From Parapedobacter sp. SGR-10 (GTDB taxonomy: Bacteria > Bacteroidota > Bacteroidia > Sphingobacteriales > Sphingobacteriaceae), in the NCBI RefSeq assembly GCF_011030405.1, contig NZ_JAAJTJ010000025.1, positions 1 through 64,000 of the forward strand: a stretch of DNA of 64,000 nucleotides. Direction: 5' to 3'. The notes under the pieces are model-generated. The model ran no database searches. It had not been told where the DNA came from and was given only the letters and a program-made list of their open reading frames with translations. The translations under genes and the position numbers were made by a program. Positions 1-7,731 of the stretch are shown piece after piece (the stretch's first letter is position 1; each line of letters begins with the position of its first letter).

Positions 1-2
1 TT

Positions 3-269
3 ATGATAGGTACGTTGATAGAAAAAGAAAGTATAAGCAATTACAAGATAGTGGCCGCTGAGCGTAACAGAGCAGAAGAGCTCAGCAACAAATTATATGA
101 TGCCCAGCGTTTGGGTAATGAATTTAAGGCAAAAGTCTGTATCGTTTTTCAGACAGACGATGGCCCTAAGCGGGTAGAAACGACGGTATGGTCTTTGACG
201 GATAAATATATACAGATTAAGAATGGCGTGTTGATTCCTTTGTCCTCGATTATTTCTGTGGAGTATTAA
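3..269 (+). CDS. Hypothetical protein, possibly 5'-truncated by the window edge
   Basis: An 88-residue ORF starts with ATG at base 3 and ends with TAA at 267-269. Only two bases lie upstream, so the true start may be outside the window. The product is a small soluble alpha/beta protein with no signal peptide or membrane segment. Its C-terminal half (about residues 40-88) is rich in beta-strand-like segments, reminiscent of small SH3/Sm-like barrels, but I recognise no family. The next 800 bases hold no gene, so nothing downstream suggests a role. It is probably real, because codon use resembles that of neighbouring genes. Function unknown. Confidence 0.5.
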   Translation: MIGTLIEKESISNYKIVAAERNRAEELSNKLYDAQRLGNEFKAKVCIVFQTDDGPKRVETTVWSLTDKYIQIKNGVLIPLSSIISVEY

Positions 270-361
270 ACTTATAGTTTTTGGAAACCTTAGTAGGCTT
301 TAAGATGCATGTTGCACATTTTTGACAGGGCAATGGTCTAAATTAAATGGAGATTTATTTG

Positions 362-959
362 ATGCGCCTCTATCGCCGGCGCAGGGCGACTTACTTTGGC
401 TTGTCCCAAAGTAAGCAAAAGACAAGACTGTGATTAATTTGTTCCAGCCACCACGCTCCACTCCCGAAGCGCCATACAAGGTCTCCGACACACAACCCTC
501 CGCTCTGGACTGTGTATGGCTTGCATACTGCAAAGTGTAAGGCCGTCAAGACGGGATCTCCACGGGCTTGTTGTCCAAATGAATCAAGGTCGGTGGAGGT
601 TAGTGCTTCTTACTCTGGCTTGCAGACAACGTATTGATGTGCAGGTAAAGTTAACTTTTGTGGATAGCGCCCGCCCATTTCACCAGCATCGGCAGGAATA
701 GCCCTGCAACGGGAGGCTATGCGGCGGGATGCCCCTGGCTCCGTTCAGTTTTGTCGATGGGATTGAGGGCAAAAGCCCTAGGGAGACAAAACCAAGGGCA
801 GCAGTTGCAGGGCTATTGAGCGTTGGAATTGTGGGACAGGATGCCTTGAAATGGGCAAGCACCTTGGGTACTTGGGTGCTTCCAAGTACCTGGCCAGTCT
901 GGCCAAGAAGACGGAGAGGTGGTGCGGTCGCCAAAAGATAGAACTGTATAGGTTATACG
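362..959 (+). repeat. Dispersed structured repeat, copy 1 (about 600 bp, non-coding)
   Basis: This stretch matches 19657-20299 in inverted orientation over nearly its whole length, with sharp ends (ATGCGCCTCTATCGCC at the left, ATAGAACTGTATAG near the right). It fills most of the gene-free region 270-1078. Visible hairpins are CTTACTTTGG/CCAAAGTAAG near 389-415; a long-range stem AATAGCCCTGCAAC (697-710) with GTTGCAGGGCTATT (804-817); inside it GTTTTGTC (748-755) with GACAAAAC (785-792) and AGGGC/GCCCT around an AAAA loop; and GGTACTTGG (867-875) with CCAAGTACC (882-890). Small ORFs inside are not conserved as protein: in the best-conserved segment non-synonymous changes outnumber synonymous ones. 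I infer a mobile or amplified structured element. Bases 270-361 and 960-1078 show nothing further. Confidence 0.85.
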
Positions 960-1078
960 TCCATTTCTTCTTGTCAGAAATTAAGAGCCGATTCCTCTAA
1001 TATTTTACATTGTTTTCATGGTGTTACGGAAGCTTATTCGTAGATTAGCGGCTTAAATATTCTGGTTATTATTACCCC

Positions 1079-2008
1079 ATGAAATTACAACTCAAAAGAC
1101 CATTGGCTTTTTTCGACCTGGAGACGACAGGTGTGCATGTAGCTGTGGACAATATCGTAGAGATCGCGATCCTGAAAGTGATGCCGGATGGTTCGGAGCA
1201 GGTCTATAATAAGAAAGTCAACCCCGGAAGACCTATTCCTCCGGAGTCTTCCATGTTTCATGGGATCTACGACGAGGATATTAAAGACGCCCCGACGTTC
1301 AAGGATCTGGCTGAAGAAGTTGCACTCTTTTTAGAAGATGCGGATTTAGCCGGCTACAATTCCAACAAGTTTGATGTACCTATGCTCATGGAAGAATTTC
1401 TACGGGCAGGTGTGAACTTTTCGTTGGAGGGACGTTCGTTTATCGACGTGCAGAATATATTCCATCAAATGGAACAACGTACATTGAAGGCAGCTTATCG
1501 TTTTTATTGCGACAAAAATCTGGACAATGCGCATCAGGCCGAGGCGGATGTGCGTGCGACCTACGAGGTGCTGAAAGCCCAATTGGTCAAATATGAAGGT
1601 GCACCTTTCGAAGACAAACACGGGGAGGTATCTTACCCTGTTGTCAATGATGTACAGGCCTTGCACGATTTTACCAACTTATCCAAGCCCGTAGATTTTG
1701 CGGGTAGGCTGGTGTACAATGAGGATGGGCGGGTGGTCATCAATTTTGGTAAACACAAGGGGAGACCTGTCTCCGAAGTGTTCGAAGTAGAGCCCAGTTA
1801 CTATGCATGGATGCAGAACGGGGATTTTCCGTTGTACACCAAAAAGGTGTTGGAAAATCTGTGGAAGCAGTTTCGGGACGGTAAAAAGGAAAATAAGCCT
1901 GTGACAACCGTTCCTGTACAGCGTACGGAAAAGGCACAAAAAAAGGAACCAGCCAAGCCCATTACGGTGGATATGCTGAAAGACTTACAATCTAAATTCG
2001 GAAAATAA
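1079..2008 (+). CDS. DEDDh-family 3'-5' exonuclease (DnaQ/ExoX-like) with DUF3820-type C-terminal domain
   Basis: This 309-residue protein has an N-terminal DnaQ-fold exonuclease domain (about 1-175). Motif ExoI is FFDLETTG (Asp13, Glu15), ExoII is the GYNSNKFDVPML segment near residue 92, and ExoIII is HQAEADVRAT near 151, giving the His and Asp of the DEDDh signature. A second small domain near 215-260 (INFGKHKGRPVSEVF followed by YYAWM) matches the DUF3820/ExoX C-terminal type. The tail is Lys/Glu-rich. It should degrade DNA or RNA from the 3' end in a two-metal reaction. The protein is separate from any DNA polymerase III subunit, so a repair or turnover role is more likely than proofreading. 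trxB follows after 20 bases, so the two are probably co-transcribed. Confidence 0.88.
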   Translation: MKLQLKRPLAFFDLETTGVHVAVDNIVEIAILKVMPDGSEQVYNKKVNPGRPIPPESSMFHGIYDEDIKDAPTFKDLAEEVALFLEDADLAGYNSNKFDVPMLMEEFLRAGVNFSLEGRSFIDVQNIFHQMEQRTLKAAYRFYCDKNLDNAHQAEADVRATYEVLKAQLVKYEGAPFEDKHGEVSYPVVNDVQALHDFTNLSKPVDFAGRLVYNEDGRVVINFGKHKGRPVSEVFEVEPSYYAWMQNGDFPLYTKKVLENLWKQFRDGKKENKPVTTVPVQRTEKAQKKEPAKPITVDMLKDLQSKFGK

Positions 2009-2028
2009 AAATACGTCACCAAAGAGAT

Positions 2029-2991
2029 ATGAATGCAGAACAAGAAATAGAACATTTAAAGTGTTTGATCATAGGGTCTGGTCCAGCAGGCTATACAGCA
2101 GCGATTTATGCGGCACGGGCTGATCTCAAGCCTGTTGTTTATACAGGGATCGTTCCCGGAGGTCAATTGACACAAACCACAGAAGTAGATAATTTTCCGG
2201 GATACCCGCAAGGCATTACAGGTCCGGTGATGATGGAAGATTTTCGTGCCCAGGCCGAACGTTTCGGTACTGAAGTTCGTTTTGGTTATGCCACTAAAGT
2301 AGACTTTTCGAAGGATGGGGGAATACATACGGTCGTGATCGACGGTACGAAGACTGTGACGGCGGATACGGTCATCATCGCGACAGGTGCTACGGCCAAA
2401 TGGCTTGGCTTGGAATCGGAGGAGAAATACAATGGCTTTGGGGTATCTGCCTGTGCCGTGTGTGATGGCTTCTTTTTCAAAGGGCAGGACGTCGCTATTG
2501 TCGGAGCTGGAGACACAGCTGCTGAAGAGGCGACATATCTTGCCAAATTGTGTAATAAGGTGCATATGCTCGTTCGTCGGGATGAATTCCGCGCTTCCAA
2601 AGCTATGATACACCGTGTGCTGAACACACCCAATATCGAAATCCATTATAATACCGAAACACAGGAAATCCTAGGTGATGGACAGGTCGTGACCGGTGTA
2701 CGCGTAAAGAACAACAAGACGCAGGAAGAGAACGTGTTGGATATCACAGGTTTCTTCGTGGCCATAGGTCATACGCCGAATACCGAACTGTTCAAAGGTA
2801 TATTGGATATGGATGAAACGGGATACCTGATTACAAAGCCGAATGTGACGGCAACGAATATCCCCGGTGTTTTCGCCTGCGGGGATGTGCAGGACAATGT
2901 GTATCGCCAGGCAGTCACGGCAGCAGGTACGGGTTGTATGGCCGCATTGGAGGCTGAACGGTATCTGGCCGCCAAAGAAAGTGGAGAATAA
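2029..2991 (+). CDS. trxB: Thioredoxin-disulfide reductase
   Basis: At 320 residues this is the usual length for low-molecular-weight thioredoxin reductase. The FAD-binding motif GSGPAGYTAAIYAARA lies near residues 16-31, the redox-active CAVC disulfide near 142-145 (SACAVCDG), and the NADPH-binding GAGDTAAEEA near 160. The C-terminal FAD motif ending in FACGDVQD is intact. It reduces thioredoxin with NADPH in the cytoplasm. A thioredoxin gene lies much further along (52.3 kb), within the sulfide module. It follows the exonuclease gene closely and is followed by a hairpin at 3004-3043. Identification is secure. Confidence 0.96.
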   Translation: MNAEQEIEHLKCLIIGSGPAGYTAAIYAARADLKPVVYTGIVPGGQLTQTTEVDNFPGYPQGITGPVMMEDFRAQAERFGTEVRFGYATKVDFSKDGGIHTVVIDGTKTVTADTVIIATGATAKWLGLESEEKYNGFGVSACAVCDGFFFKGQDVAIVGAGDTAAEEATYLAKLCNKVHMLVRRDEFRASKAMIHRVLNTPNIEIHYNTETQEILGDGQVVTGVRVKNNKTQEENVLDITGFFVAIGHTPNTELFKGILDMDETGYLITKPNVTATNIPGVFACGDVQDNVYRQAVTAAGTGCMAALEAERYLAAKESGE

Positions 2992-3003
2992 CTTTTTAAG
3001 AGC

Positions 3004-3043
3004 AAAAAGTCATCGGGTCGTATTCCGGATCCGATGGCTTTTT
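3004..3043 (+). terminator. Rho-independent terminator after trxB
   Basis: AAAAAGTCATCGG pairs with CCGATGGCTTTTT across a 14-nt loop (one G-T pair), followed by T residues. It starts about 12 bases past the trxB stop codon. Confidence 0.75.
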
Positions 3044-3142
3044 GAATGCTTTTTAAACTTTTTCCAAAAAATAAGTGTAATTATAACAATTATTCATTTC
3101 TGTTTCTTACATTTATCCCAATTATAAACACAGTGTTATTAT

Positions 3143-4831
3143 ATGAACAGTTTTCTAACAACAAAAGACTTTATTGTTTTCGGATTGTACTTCATTATTG
3201 TTGTCGCTTATGGTTTGTATATCTACTACCGTAAGAAGGCTGCACAGGTCGATTCGAAGGACTATTTTTTGGCGGAAGGATCGTTGACTTGGTGGGCTAT
3301 CGGGGCTTCGCTGATCGCTTCCAATATTTCGGCCGAGCAGTTTATCGGGATGAGCGGATCGGGCTATCAGATGGGGCTGGCCATAGCGGCCTACGAATGG
3401 ATGGCAGCGATTACATTGATTATCGTGGCTATCTTCTTTATGCCCGTCTATCTCAAGAACAAGATCTTCACGATGCCGCAGTTTTTGAATCAGCGTTATA
3501 ACGGGACCGTCGCCATGATCATGGCTATATTTTGGTTGGCGCTGTATATTGTGGTCAATCTAATGTCTATCCTGTACCTGGGTGCGGTGGCCATCAGTGG
3601 CATATCGGGGATCAGTATCGGTACATGTATTATCTTGTTGTCTATATTTGCGATTTTCATCACGCTCGGAGGGATGAAGGTAATCGGTTATACGGATGTC
3701 ATCCAGGTGTTGGTATTGATCATTGGTGGACTTGTGGCAGTGTATATTGCTTTGGATATTATTTCCGAAGGGAATGGACTTTGGGCCGGGTTTAACAATC
3801 TGCAGAAAGGAGCGTCGGAACACTTTGATATGATTTTTGAACCCGACAATAAAAATTATATGGATCTTCCGGGGCTGAGCGTATTGATCGGTGGGCTTTG
3901 GATCGCCAACCTGAGTTATTGGGGGTGTAATCAATATATCACACAGCGTGCATTGGGGGCATCCCTCCCTACAGCTCGTAATGGTTTATTGTTTGCTGCT
4001 TTCCTAAAGCTCTTGATGCCATTGATCGTCGTGATACCGGGTATTGCGGTGTATTACATTATCAAGAATGATATGGGAGCGATCAGTGCCGACAGTCTGT
4101 TGACGAGTGCAGGTGTGCAGGATCCAAACAAGGCTTATCCGGCTCTGCTGACCTTATTGCCTACCGGATTGAAAGGTCTGTCATTTGCAGCATTGACAGC
4201 GGCTATCGTCGCTTCGCTTGCGGGTAAGGCCAATAGTATCGCTACGATATTTACATTGGATATCTATCAAAAGGCTTTCAATAAGAATGCCAGCGAGACC
4301 CGACTGGTCAATGTGGGTAAAGTCACGGTCGTCGTATCCCTGTTGCTGGGGACATTATTGGCGCTGATTGTAGGAGATGCACTGATGGGTGAGGGCAAGC
4401 AGGGCTTCCAATACATACAGGAGTACACGGGATTTGTTTCACCGGGTATCTTTGCGATGTTTTTGCTCGGTTTCTTCTGGAAAAAGACGACATCCAATGC
4501 CGCTCTTTTTGCGACCGTCGGTGGTTTTATATTTTCTGTCGTGTTGAAATTTTCAGGTCAATTGATGGATCTGGAATTCTTGTCGGCTATCAATTTTGCC
4601 GTACCTAATGCGCAGGGTGTGTACGAAATTCCTTTTATAGATCGTATGGCGATTGTTTTCTTGCTGTGTGTCATCGGTATGGTCATCATCAGTAAGATCG
4701 ACAATGCAAGAGGAGTAGTGCCTAATGGATTGGAAGTCGATTCGAAAATGTTCAAGGCGCATCCGGCATTTATTATTGGGTCAGCGGTCGTTATCATTAT
4801 CGTGACAGCGCTGTATACCATTTATTGGTAA
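3143..4831 (+). CDS. Sodium:solute symporter family (SSS), SGLT-like
   Basis: A 562-residue polytopic membrane protein with about 14 hydrophobic helices. The start resembles vSGLT-type sugar symporters (YFLAEGSLTWWAIGASLIAS, then NISAEQFIGMSGSGY near residues 60-75), and NQYITQRALGA occurs near 265, both typical of Na+/sugar members of the SSS family. It should couple inward Na+ flow to uptake of a sugar or related solute. The substrate cannot be read from the sequence, and there is no SusCD or glycosidase gene beside it. It stands alone between terminators at 3004-3043 and 4855-4884. The hydrophobic C-terminal helix ends at the stop codon. Confidence 0.9.
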   Translation: MNSFLTTKDFIVFGLYFIIVVAYGLYIYYRKKAAQVDSKDYFLAEGSLTWWAIGASLIASNISAEQFIGMSGSGYQMGLAIAAYEWMAAITLIIVAIFFMPVYLKNKIFTMPQFLNQRYNGTVAMIMAIFWLALYIVVNLMSILYLGAVAISGISGISIGTCIILLSIFAIFITLGGMKVIGYTDVIQVLVLIIGGLVAVYIALDIISEGNGLWAGFNNLQKGASEHFDMIFEPDNKNYMDLPGLSVLIGGLWIANLSYWGCNQYITQRALGASLPTARNGLLFAAFLKLLMPLIVVIPGIAVYYIIKNDMGAISADSLLTSAGVQDPNKAYPALLTLLPTGLKGLSFAALTAAIVASLAGKANSIATIFTLDIYQKAFNKNASETRLVNVGKVTVVVSLLLGTLLALIVGDALMGEGKQGFQYIQEYTGFVSPGIFAMFLLGFFWKKTTSNAALFATVGGFIFSVVLKFSGQLMDLEFLSAINFAVPNAQGVYEIPFIDRMAIVFLLCVIGMVIISKIDNARGVVPNGLEVDSKMFKAHPAFIIGSAVVIIIVTALYTIYW

Positions 4832-4854
4832 AAAATAAGATGATTGAAGGAGAT

Positions 4855-4884
4855 GCCCGACAGGATTTGAGAATCCTGTCGGGC
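4855..4884. terminator. Terminator hairpin between convergent genes
   Basis: A perfect 13-bp stem, GCCCGACAGGATT/AATCCTGTCGGGC with loop TGAG, is followed on the + strand by CTTCTTTTG. It lies between the convergent symporter and oxidoreductase genes. Confidence 0.85.
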
Positions 4885-4897
4885 CTTCTTTTGTAAT

Positions 4898-6103
4898 CTA
4901 TCTTCCAAACCTGAAGTATTCGGAAAGCGGGTGTTTTTTGCCTTGTAGCCATTTTGAGACCATTTCCATTCCTGTGACAGAAAAGGTGATGCCGTTGCCC
5001 CCAAAGCCACATACGAAATAGGAGTTCTTGAAATCCTTGTGCTCGCCGATATATGGGAGTCCGTCTTTAGTTTCGCCAAAAGTGCCTGCCCAGGCAAAGT
5101 CAGCATGGAACTCTTTGTCGGGGAATATCTTGTGAAAAGCTGTTTTTAGTTTTTGTTCTTTTTTGCCGATCATCTCATCCCGTTTTGGAGGGTTTTGAAA
5201 TTCCTCGTCTTCGCCTCCGATCAAAAAGCGTCCGTCGTCTGTCGTACGCATATAGAGATAAGGTTCTGATGTATTCCAGATCAATATATCTTTGTGTTGT
5301 AGGTATAGTTTTTTGTTGATTTCCGAAACGATGGCAAATGAGCTCAATAGATTGACAAATTTTTCCGGGATCATAAGAGCGCTTTCGTAGCCTACACAGT
5401 ACACGATCTTTTTGGCCTTGATAATGGCTCCTGAGGCAGTTGTACATTGGTTATATCCCTTTTTGTAGGTCACATCTACCAATTCAGTCTTGTCGAATAT
5501 ATGTAAGCCCCTTTTTTTATTGTATCGTAACAGTTCATGGGCCAGGCGAAATGCATCTACACTTCCTCCTTGTGTGGACAGTATGCCGCCATAGGAACCG
5601 TGTATGTCGTATTTTGTGAGGATCTCATTTTCCGACAGCCATTTCACATCGTAGCCGATATTTTTCCGTGCCTCAAATTCTTTTTTGAGCCAGGCTATAT
5701 CTTTTTTTCGGGCGGCATAATACAGCGAATTCTTTTTTGTAAACCCGGCTTCGGATTTTATCTTTTTGGAAATCTTGCCCAGATCATCTATGGCTTTGCT
5801 ACAGGCATCGTAACTGGCCACTGCCCCTTTTTCACCAATCATCTCTATCAGTTTGTATAGGGGTGTATCTATTTCGTACTGCAACATGGAAGTGGTGGCA
5901 GACGAACTCCCGTTGCATACCTCACGCTTGTCTATCAATACTGTCGCATACCCGTCTTTGACGCATTGATGGGCAATGAGACTCCCTGTAATCCCCCCAC
6001 CCACGACCAGTACTTCGCACGTGAGATCGTCGTGTAGGGAAGGATAGCTGTGCAGCAGTCCATTTTTGACCAGCCAGAATGGCTCATTTGATTTTAAATC
6101 CAT
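4898..6103 (-). CDS. FAD-dependent oxidoreductase (DAO family)
   Basis: This 401-residue protein has a Rossmann FAD-binding motif, VVGGGITGSLIAHQC, near residues 32-46, and C-terminal motifs of the glycine/D-amino acid oxidase family (GLPYIGEH and the FGGNGITFS segment). Many Bacteroidota homologues carry a C-terminal Rieske [2Fe-2S] domain. Here the protein ends shortly after the FAD domain and no CxH...CxxH pair is visible, so this is a Rieske-less form. It would oxidise an amine or amino acid; the substrate is unknown. Its ATG overlaps the stop codon of the upstream 106-residue gene by one base (TAATG), which indicates translational coupling. Confidence 0.85.
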   Translation of the reverse strand: MDLKSNEPFWLVKNGLLHSYPSLHDDLTCEVLVVGGGITGSLIAHQCVKDGYATVLIDKREVCNGSSSATTSMLQYEIDTPLYKLIEMIGEKGAVASYDACSKAIDDLGKISKKIKSEAGFTKKNSLYYAARKKDIAWLKKEFEARKNIGYDVKWLSENEILTKYDIHGSYGGILSTQGGSVDAFRLAHELLRYNKKRGLHIFDKTELVDVTYKKGYNQCTTASGAIIKAKKIVYCVGYESALMIPEKFVNLLSSFAIVSEINKKLYLQHKDILIWNTSEPYLYMRTTDDGRFLIGGEDEEFQNPPKRDEMIGKKEQKLKTAFHKIFPDKEFHADFAWAGTFGETKDGLPYIGEHKDFKNSYFVCGFGGNGITFSVTGMEMVSKWLQGKKHPLSEYFRFGR

Positions 6104-6423
6104 TATTCAACTCCTCCGGTACAGTCCATACAGGCATTGGCGTATGCATCATACTCGTGATATGCCGCACCTATCTTGCCAAATAACGTAATGATCCTGT
6201 CGATTCTTATTTTGATTCCTGTATCTAACACAACAAATACGCCTTTGTTTTTTTCTTCGGCCAATTTTATGGCCATACCGATTGCTTCATCGACCTGATT
6301 GTCCTGATTGAAAAAGAATATCTTGCCTTGGGTGCCCTTTTGGATGGCTTCTTCGATGACTTCCCGGTATTCCCAAGCGACAGGAAGATAAGGGGGCTCG
6401 GAGATTGTGTTTTTACGGTTCAT
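6103..6423 (-). CDS. Hypothetical protein, translationally coupled to the oxidoreductase
   Basis: This 106-residue soluble protein begins with ATG at 6423 and ends in TAA sharing one base with the next ATG. Residues 60-95 form a run of beta-strand-like segments (VFVVLDTGIKIRIDRIITL), and a C-terminal NACMDC pair of cysteines is followed by an acidic end. The strand pattern faintly resembles the Sm-like fold of Rof/YaeO antiterminator-type proteins, but that is only an impression. Upstream, TAACTTTA is a one-mismatch -7 element. Function unknown; the coupling suggests it works with the FAD oxidoreductase. Confidence 0.6.
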   Translation of the reverse strand: MNRKNTISEPPYLPVAWEYREVIEEAIQKGTQGKIFFFNQDNQVDEAIGMAIKLAEEKNKGVFVVLDTGIKIRIDRIITLFGKIGAAYHEYDAYANACMDCTGGVE

Positions 6424-6499
6424 AGCTTGTTTTTTTGTATAAAGTTACGGATTAATATAGACTTGCTAAGTTTTGGCAATTTTGCAAATCTCCGTCTTA

Positions 6500-7627
6500 T
6501 CAAAATCTAAAAAATAATTGCAGACTGCCGTAATTGTATTGCATACGTGTCAAGAGGTGCTTATCCCAATGGTAAGGGACATAATGATAGGCTGCTTCCA
6601 ATCCGATATAGGTTTTTCCGGAGAGATGGTGCATGGCAGCCAAAGCGACAGTAGTACGCATCGTATTGATGTGATACATCTGTACGGACTCTTCTTCGTA
6701 GGGATCCCCATATTCATCCGTGTAATGCGTTGTGGTTAACCGTCCTACTCCTGTTTCTGTCATGTCCCAAAATAGACCTATCTTGGGAGAGACAATAATT
6801 TTGTTGTTATCAAAAACCTTGTAGCCTACCGTTCCACCTAGATTAACACTGTACTCAGAGGATGTTACTTCTACTTCGTTGTGCAGCAAATACTCAAATT
6901 CATTGTTTTCTTTGTTGTTAAAGCGTATTTTCATTCCTAATTCAACAAGGACAGGATTGGAAAGTCTGGAAGAAAAGAATATGCCAAAGGTAGGACTTGT
7001 CTTAAACAGGGGGTACATACTTGTCAATGGCAACTCGGCTCCGGCATAGAAGCTAATACCATTGGAGCTTTTATTCCTATAGGCTGATTTTGGAACTTTT
7101 TCGTGCCGGACTTGATAAATCTCATCTACATGATCTGCCAATAAAAGAACAATAGGCCTCTCCAATTCATTAAGTTCGTAATATGGTGAGTTTAATAAGG
7201 CCAGAGCCTTGATTTTGGTCAGTGAATCAATGGTATGCCTTAACGGAATGAAGTTAAATACAGTCTTGTGCTCTGTATATATCTGTGCATAGTTTTTGTC
7301 CGCTGAACTTTTCCACCGTACCTCCAATGTGTTTTTGTGCCCTTTTAGGATGTAATTTCCAATAATACTATCTGTTGGTTTTTTCTCGATCAATGTACAT
7401 AGGATACGCAGGCGCTCGGTAAGCTCATTTTCGCCGCAGGTGCTTTGGATCGTATTAAGAACACTTTCCAGGTTTTCAAAATCATTTTTCTGAAAAATAG
7501 GGACAAGCTGTTCTAAGGCTGTCTTGGTCACCTGTTCGCAATCTTGTGTATCTTCTACTTTCTGTTGGGCATAGAGAGGAACGCAAGCAAATGGTATGTA
7601 TAGAAAAAGCAGTAAAATCTTAGCCAT
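6500..7627 (-). CDS. Secreted protein with predicted C-terminal outer-membrane beta-barrel
   Basis: The open frame extends to a TTG at 7648, but the ATG at 7627 is preferred: a strong GGAGGAG ribosome-binding site lies upstream of it and the protein then starts with a clean signal peptide (MAKILLLFLYIPFACVPLYA, cleaved before QQ). Length is about 375 residues. The N-terminal third is helical with two pairs of cysteines. The C-terminal half shows alternating polar and aromatic strands typical of Bacteroidota beta-barrels and ends in LQLFFRF, a terminal aromatic residue as expected for barrel insertion. No enzyme motif is seen. It is probably an outer-membrane protein of unknown function. Confidence 0.65.
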   Translation of the reverse strand: MAKILLLFLYIPFACVPLYAQQKVEDTQDCEQVTKTALEQLVPIFQKNDFENLESVLNTIQSTCGENELTERLRILCTLIEKKPTDSIIGNYILKGHKNTLEVRWKSSADKNYAQIYTEHKTVFNFIPLRHTIDSLTKIKALALLNSPYYELNELERPIVLLLADHVDEIYQVRHEKVPKSAYRNKSSNGISFYAGAELPLTSMYPLFKTSPTFGIFFSSRLSNPVLVELGMKIRFNNKENNEFEYLLHNEVEVTSSEYSVNLGGTVGYKVFDNNKIIVSPKIGLFWDMTETGVGRLTTTHYTDEYGDPYEEESVQMYHINTMRTTVALAAMHHLSGKTYIGLEAAYHYVPYHWDKHLLTRMQYNYGSLQLFFRF

Positions 7628-7686
7628 GGTTTTGCAAATCTCCTCCAAATTAGGGAAATTTATTTGTTTGTGAAAGTGGAGTAGAC

Positions 7687-7724
7687 ATAACCTTGCGAAG
7701 TGTTAGAAAACTTCGCAAGGTTAT
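7687..7724. terminator. Perfect palindromic hairpin/terminator
   Basis: ATAACCTTGCGAAG pairs perfectly with CTTCGCAAGGTTAT over 14 bp around a 10-nt loop. It lies just past the GH15 stop codon (reverse strand) and upstream of the barrel gene. Confidence 0.75.
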
Positions 7725-7731
7725 ATAGTCC

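Noticed and set aside
300..941. Several ORFs of 60-84 codons inside repeat copy 1 and their counterparts in copy 2
   Set aside because: They lie in the structured repeat, differ between copies mostly at amino-acid-changing positions, and have no family similarity.
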